Shown here: piece by piece, positions 62,001 to 64,000 of the stretch
How positions within the stretch are numbered: the first letter of the stretch is position 1
Layout: every line of letters starts with the position of its first letter
Assembly: GCA_965200535.1 (NCBI GenBank)
Contig: CBDAUF010000001.1
Location: 1,178,001-1,242,000, forward strand
Direction: 5' to 3'
Source of the DNA: MPNO01 sp965200535
GTDB taxonomy: Bacteria; Pseudomonadota; Alphaproteobacteria; MPNO01
DNA: 64,000 nucleotides
Notes under the pieces: model-generated
Database searches by the model: none
Told to the model about the DNA's origin: nothing
What the model saw: only the letters and a program-made list of their open reading frames with translations
Position numbers and translations under genes: made by a program

Positions 62001-64000
62001 GCGGCCGACGGGTCTGGCGGCGGCCGCGACCGTCTGCGGCTTCAGCCTGAGCTGGACCAATGTGGCGGGGGCGGACGAGTATTTCGTGAACTACCGGACC
62101 GCCGCCTCGGCGCCCTGGCAGGGAGAGGACCTGACCGCCAATCCGTGGGATCTGGTCGAACTCCGCTCCGCGCAATCCTATGAGCTTCGGGTGGGCGCCC
62201 GGTTCGACGACGGCAACGGGCCCGGCGAGACACGCTGGTCGGACATCGTCACGGCCACCACGAACAAGATCGGCCAGGTCCTCGATCTGGCGGTGGCGCC
62301 GGGGAATGAGCGGCTGACCGTCTCCTGGACGGAAAGGAACTTCACGGCGGGCCTTCACAAGGTCAAGCTGAAAAAGGGAACCGAGGAAACGGTGTATCAT
62401 GCGGTCTCGTCGCCCTACGTCATCAGCGGTCTGGATAACGGCACCGAATATGTCGTGGAGGTGTCCCCTGCCTGCGACGGCAGCGAGAGTTATATCGGCT
62501 TCCCGGCCGTTACACCGCAAGGGCTGGAGGTGGTGCCGGGCAACCAGCAGTTGACGGCGAGCTGGGCGGGCGCGGAACCGAACCTGCGCTACAAGAAGTC
62601 GTCGGCAACGTCCTGGACGGTGGTGGCGGCGACAAGCCCGTATACCGTGACCGGCCTGGGCAACGACCTGAGCTACGATCTGCAGGTCGGCACCTCGGGA
62701 GGAACATGGTCGGACACCGTGACGGGCACGCCGTTCGGGCCGCCGGCCAACCTGACCGTGACGCCGGACGAACCCGGTCAATTGCGCGTCGAGATCGATC
62801 GGAACACGCAGATCGATGCACGTGTGCTCGAATGGCGCGTGAAAGACTCGGGAAGCGCCTGGAACAGGTTGAGGGGTGTCGGCTACGCCGAGAACCTCGA
62901 GAACCTGCAGAACGGCACCGAATACGAGGTCCGGTTCGGGTCGGTCAAGGCGGGCCTGATCCAGTGGGCCGGCCCGGTCAGCGCGACGCCCTTCGGCAAC
63001 CCGACGGGGCTGGAGGTCCTGTCGGGCGACGGGGAGCTGGAGGTGCGCTGGACCGGTGGCGAGGGCGCCGCGTCGCACAAGCTGCGCTGGCGCAGCCAGG
63101 GCGCGAGCGAATGGACGGAGATCGACCCGGCGACCAGCCCGCACACGATTTCCAGCCTGACCAACGGCAACAAGTACGAGATCGAGGTCGCTGCCTCGCA
63201 CGGCACGCATGTGCGGTGGACGAGTGCGCTCGACACCGCACCCTCGACAACTCCCTTGACGACTCTAGTCGGGATCGCCTGCGGCATAGATGTAAGCTGG
63301 CGTCGGGTGACCGGCGCCACCGAATACCGTATCAGGTCGAGAGAGACCGGCGAGACGGGATGGCTGGAGCAATCCGCCAGCGGCAGCGCCGACGCCTCGG
63401 AGATAACGCTCCCCTCTTACAAGAGCGAAACCGGATATGACGTTCAGGTCGGCGTCGCCAGCGGGGGAACCTACACTTGACCGGCGAATTCCGAGACCGC
63501 AACCACGAAGGCTGCCGCAAAACCGACAGGCCTCAGGACAGCGCCCGCAGCCAGCGGCGGCCTGGAACTCGTCTGGGACTACGAACCGAGCGGGACCAGC
63601 TCGCTGGCGGCTGTCGATCACTACATACGCTATCGGGAAAGCGGCACGACCGGGTGGACGGAACTCCGCCCGACCGGGTTCAGCCGGTCCGTAAGGAATG
63701 CGGGGAAGGAAATAGTTGCGACCCTGAAAGACCTGACGCAGGGCAAGACATACGAGGCGCAGGTCGGGGCCGCGTGTTACGAGGATACCGCGGTCAAGTG
63801 GTCGGACAGTGCGACCGCGACGCTCTACGGACCCTCCGGCTTGAAGACGGTGTCAGGGAACGGCGACATCACCGTTTCCTGGACCGCGTCGGCGGGCGCC
63901 GCCTCGCACCATCTTCGCTACCGTATTCTCCAGAATCCCCCTCGCGACTGGGGGCCGGCAGGCGGCGGCGACTACCTGGTCCTCGGCGCTGCGGAAACCC
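59074..64000 (+). pseudogene. giant secreted fibronectin-III/Calx-beta repeat protein, internal TGA, runs off right edge
   Basis: The frame is open for 1468 codons to a TGA at 63478-63480, then open again to the window end with the same repeats, so the gene exceeds 1640 codons. Domains (residues from 59074): Calx-beta-like about 113-205 (ending TASVEVTVLDDDD), FN3, a cadherin-like module about 315-410, a second Calx-beta-like about 415-530, then about ten FN3 modules ending in W-x-D/E-x-V-x-A-TP. The first 110 residues are Arg/Pro-rich and unlike a signal peptide. A well-placed ATG (59159, GGGGAGAG upstream) is in another frame, so the 5' end is probably frameshifted. Likely a surface adhesin, now broken. 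Confidence 0.7.

Overview
The window looks like a contiguous piece of a high-GC (about 68-70% by eye) alphaproteobacterial chromosome. Supporting signs are an ATP12-type F1-ATPase assembly chaperone, alphaproteobacterial-style DinB with an N-terminal zinc ribbon, a DUF1640 coiled-coil protein, GTG/TTG starts and dense 4-nt overlapping operons. The species cannot be named from sequence alone. TGA is the commonest stop, but TAG ends several intact genes, so the code is standard.

Left half (1-36.8 kb), orderly metabolism. A partial RecF-like ATPase and a frameshifted unknown gene come first, followed by a Rieske-type ring-hydroxylating dioxygenase (beta, alpha). Divergent from it is a ureide cluster: FdrA-tail protein, AllG, FdrA (AllF), AllH, carbamate kinase and a ureidoglycine-glyoxylate aminotransferase (PucG type). 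Together these can convert ureidoglycine to oxalurate, split oxalurate to oxamate and carbamoyl phosphate, and recover ATP. Housekeeping genes follow (ATP12, lipB, tRNA-Leu(GAG), mgtE), then a PuuE-like deacetylase and a membrane-anchored SNase-fold nuclease. A three-subunit xanthine dehydrogenase-family operon comes next, then a palindrome-rich intergenic region. After it lie a valine-catabolism operon (isobutyryl-CoA dehydrogenase, HIBYL-CoA hydrolase, HIBA dehydrogenase) and hydantoinase A/B. A CoxG/two-subunit ThDP decarboxylase/CPCC-protein operon, a 5'-nucleotidase, a GFA protein, a P450 and a TRAP transporter with an M20 amidohydrolase complete this half.

Right half (36.9-64 kb), accessory and decaying. 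A truncated parDE pair and an outer-membrane protein remnant come first. Next are a DUF1640 protein with 54-bp repeats, a fatty-acid hydroxylase, an XRE protein, two TPR proteins (one of lower GC), a PhnD-like protein and a MetE-like gene with an internal amber codon. An IS1595-type element then carries a DNA methyltransferase-HNH fusion and a small basic protein as passengers. A defence-like run follows: WYL regulator plus tandem AAA+ ATPase (frameshifted), the AbiEi/AbiEii pair cotranscribed with a 38-aa zinc ribbon and a NERD-domain protein, and a RES/Xre pair whose toxin appears to start at CTG. The end holds a dinB gene lacking its thumb region, an integrase scrap with the nucleophilic Tyr changed to His, and a giant secreted fibronectin-III repeat protein interrupted by an in-frame TGA and running off the right edge.

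The most interesting places are the AbiE/zinc ribbon/NERD cassette, the passenger-carrying IS1595 element, the relocated FdrA C-terminal domain in the oxalurate-phosphorolysis cluster, and the three-arm palindrome/promoter region at 19.3-19.6 kb.
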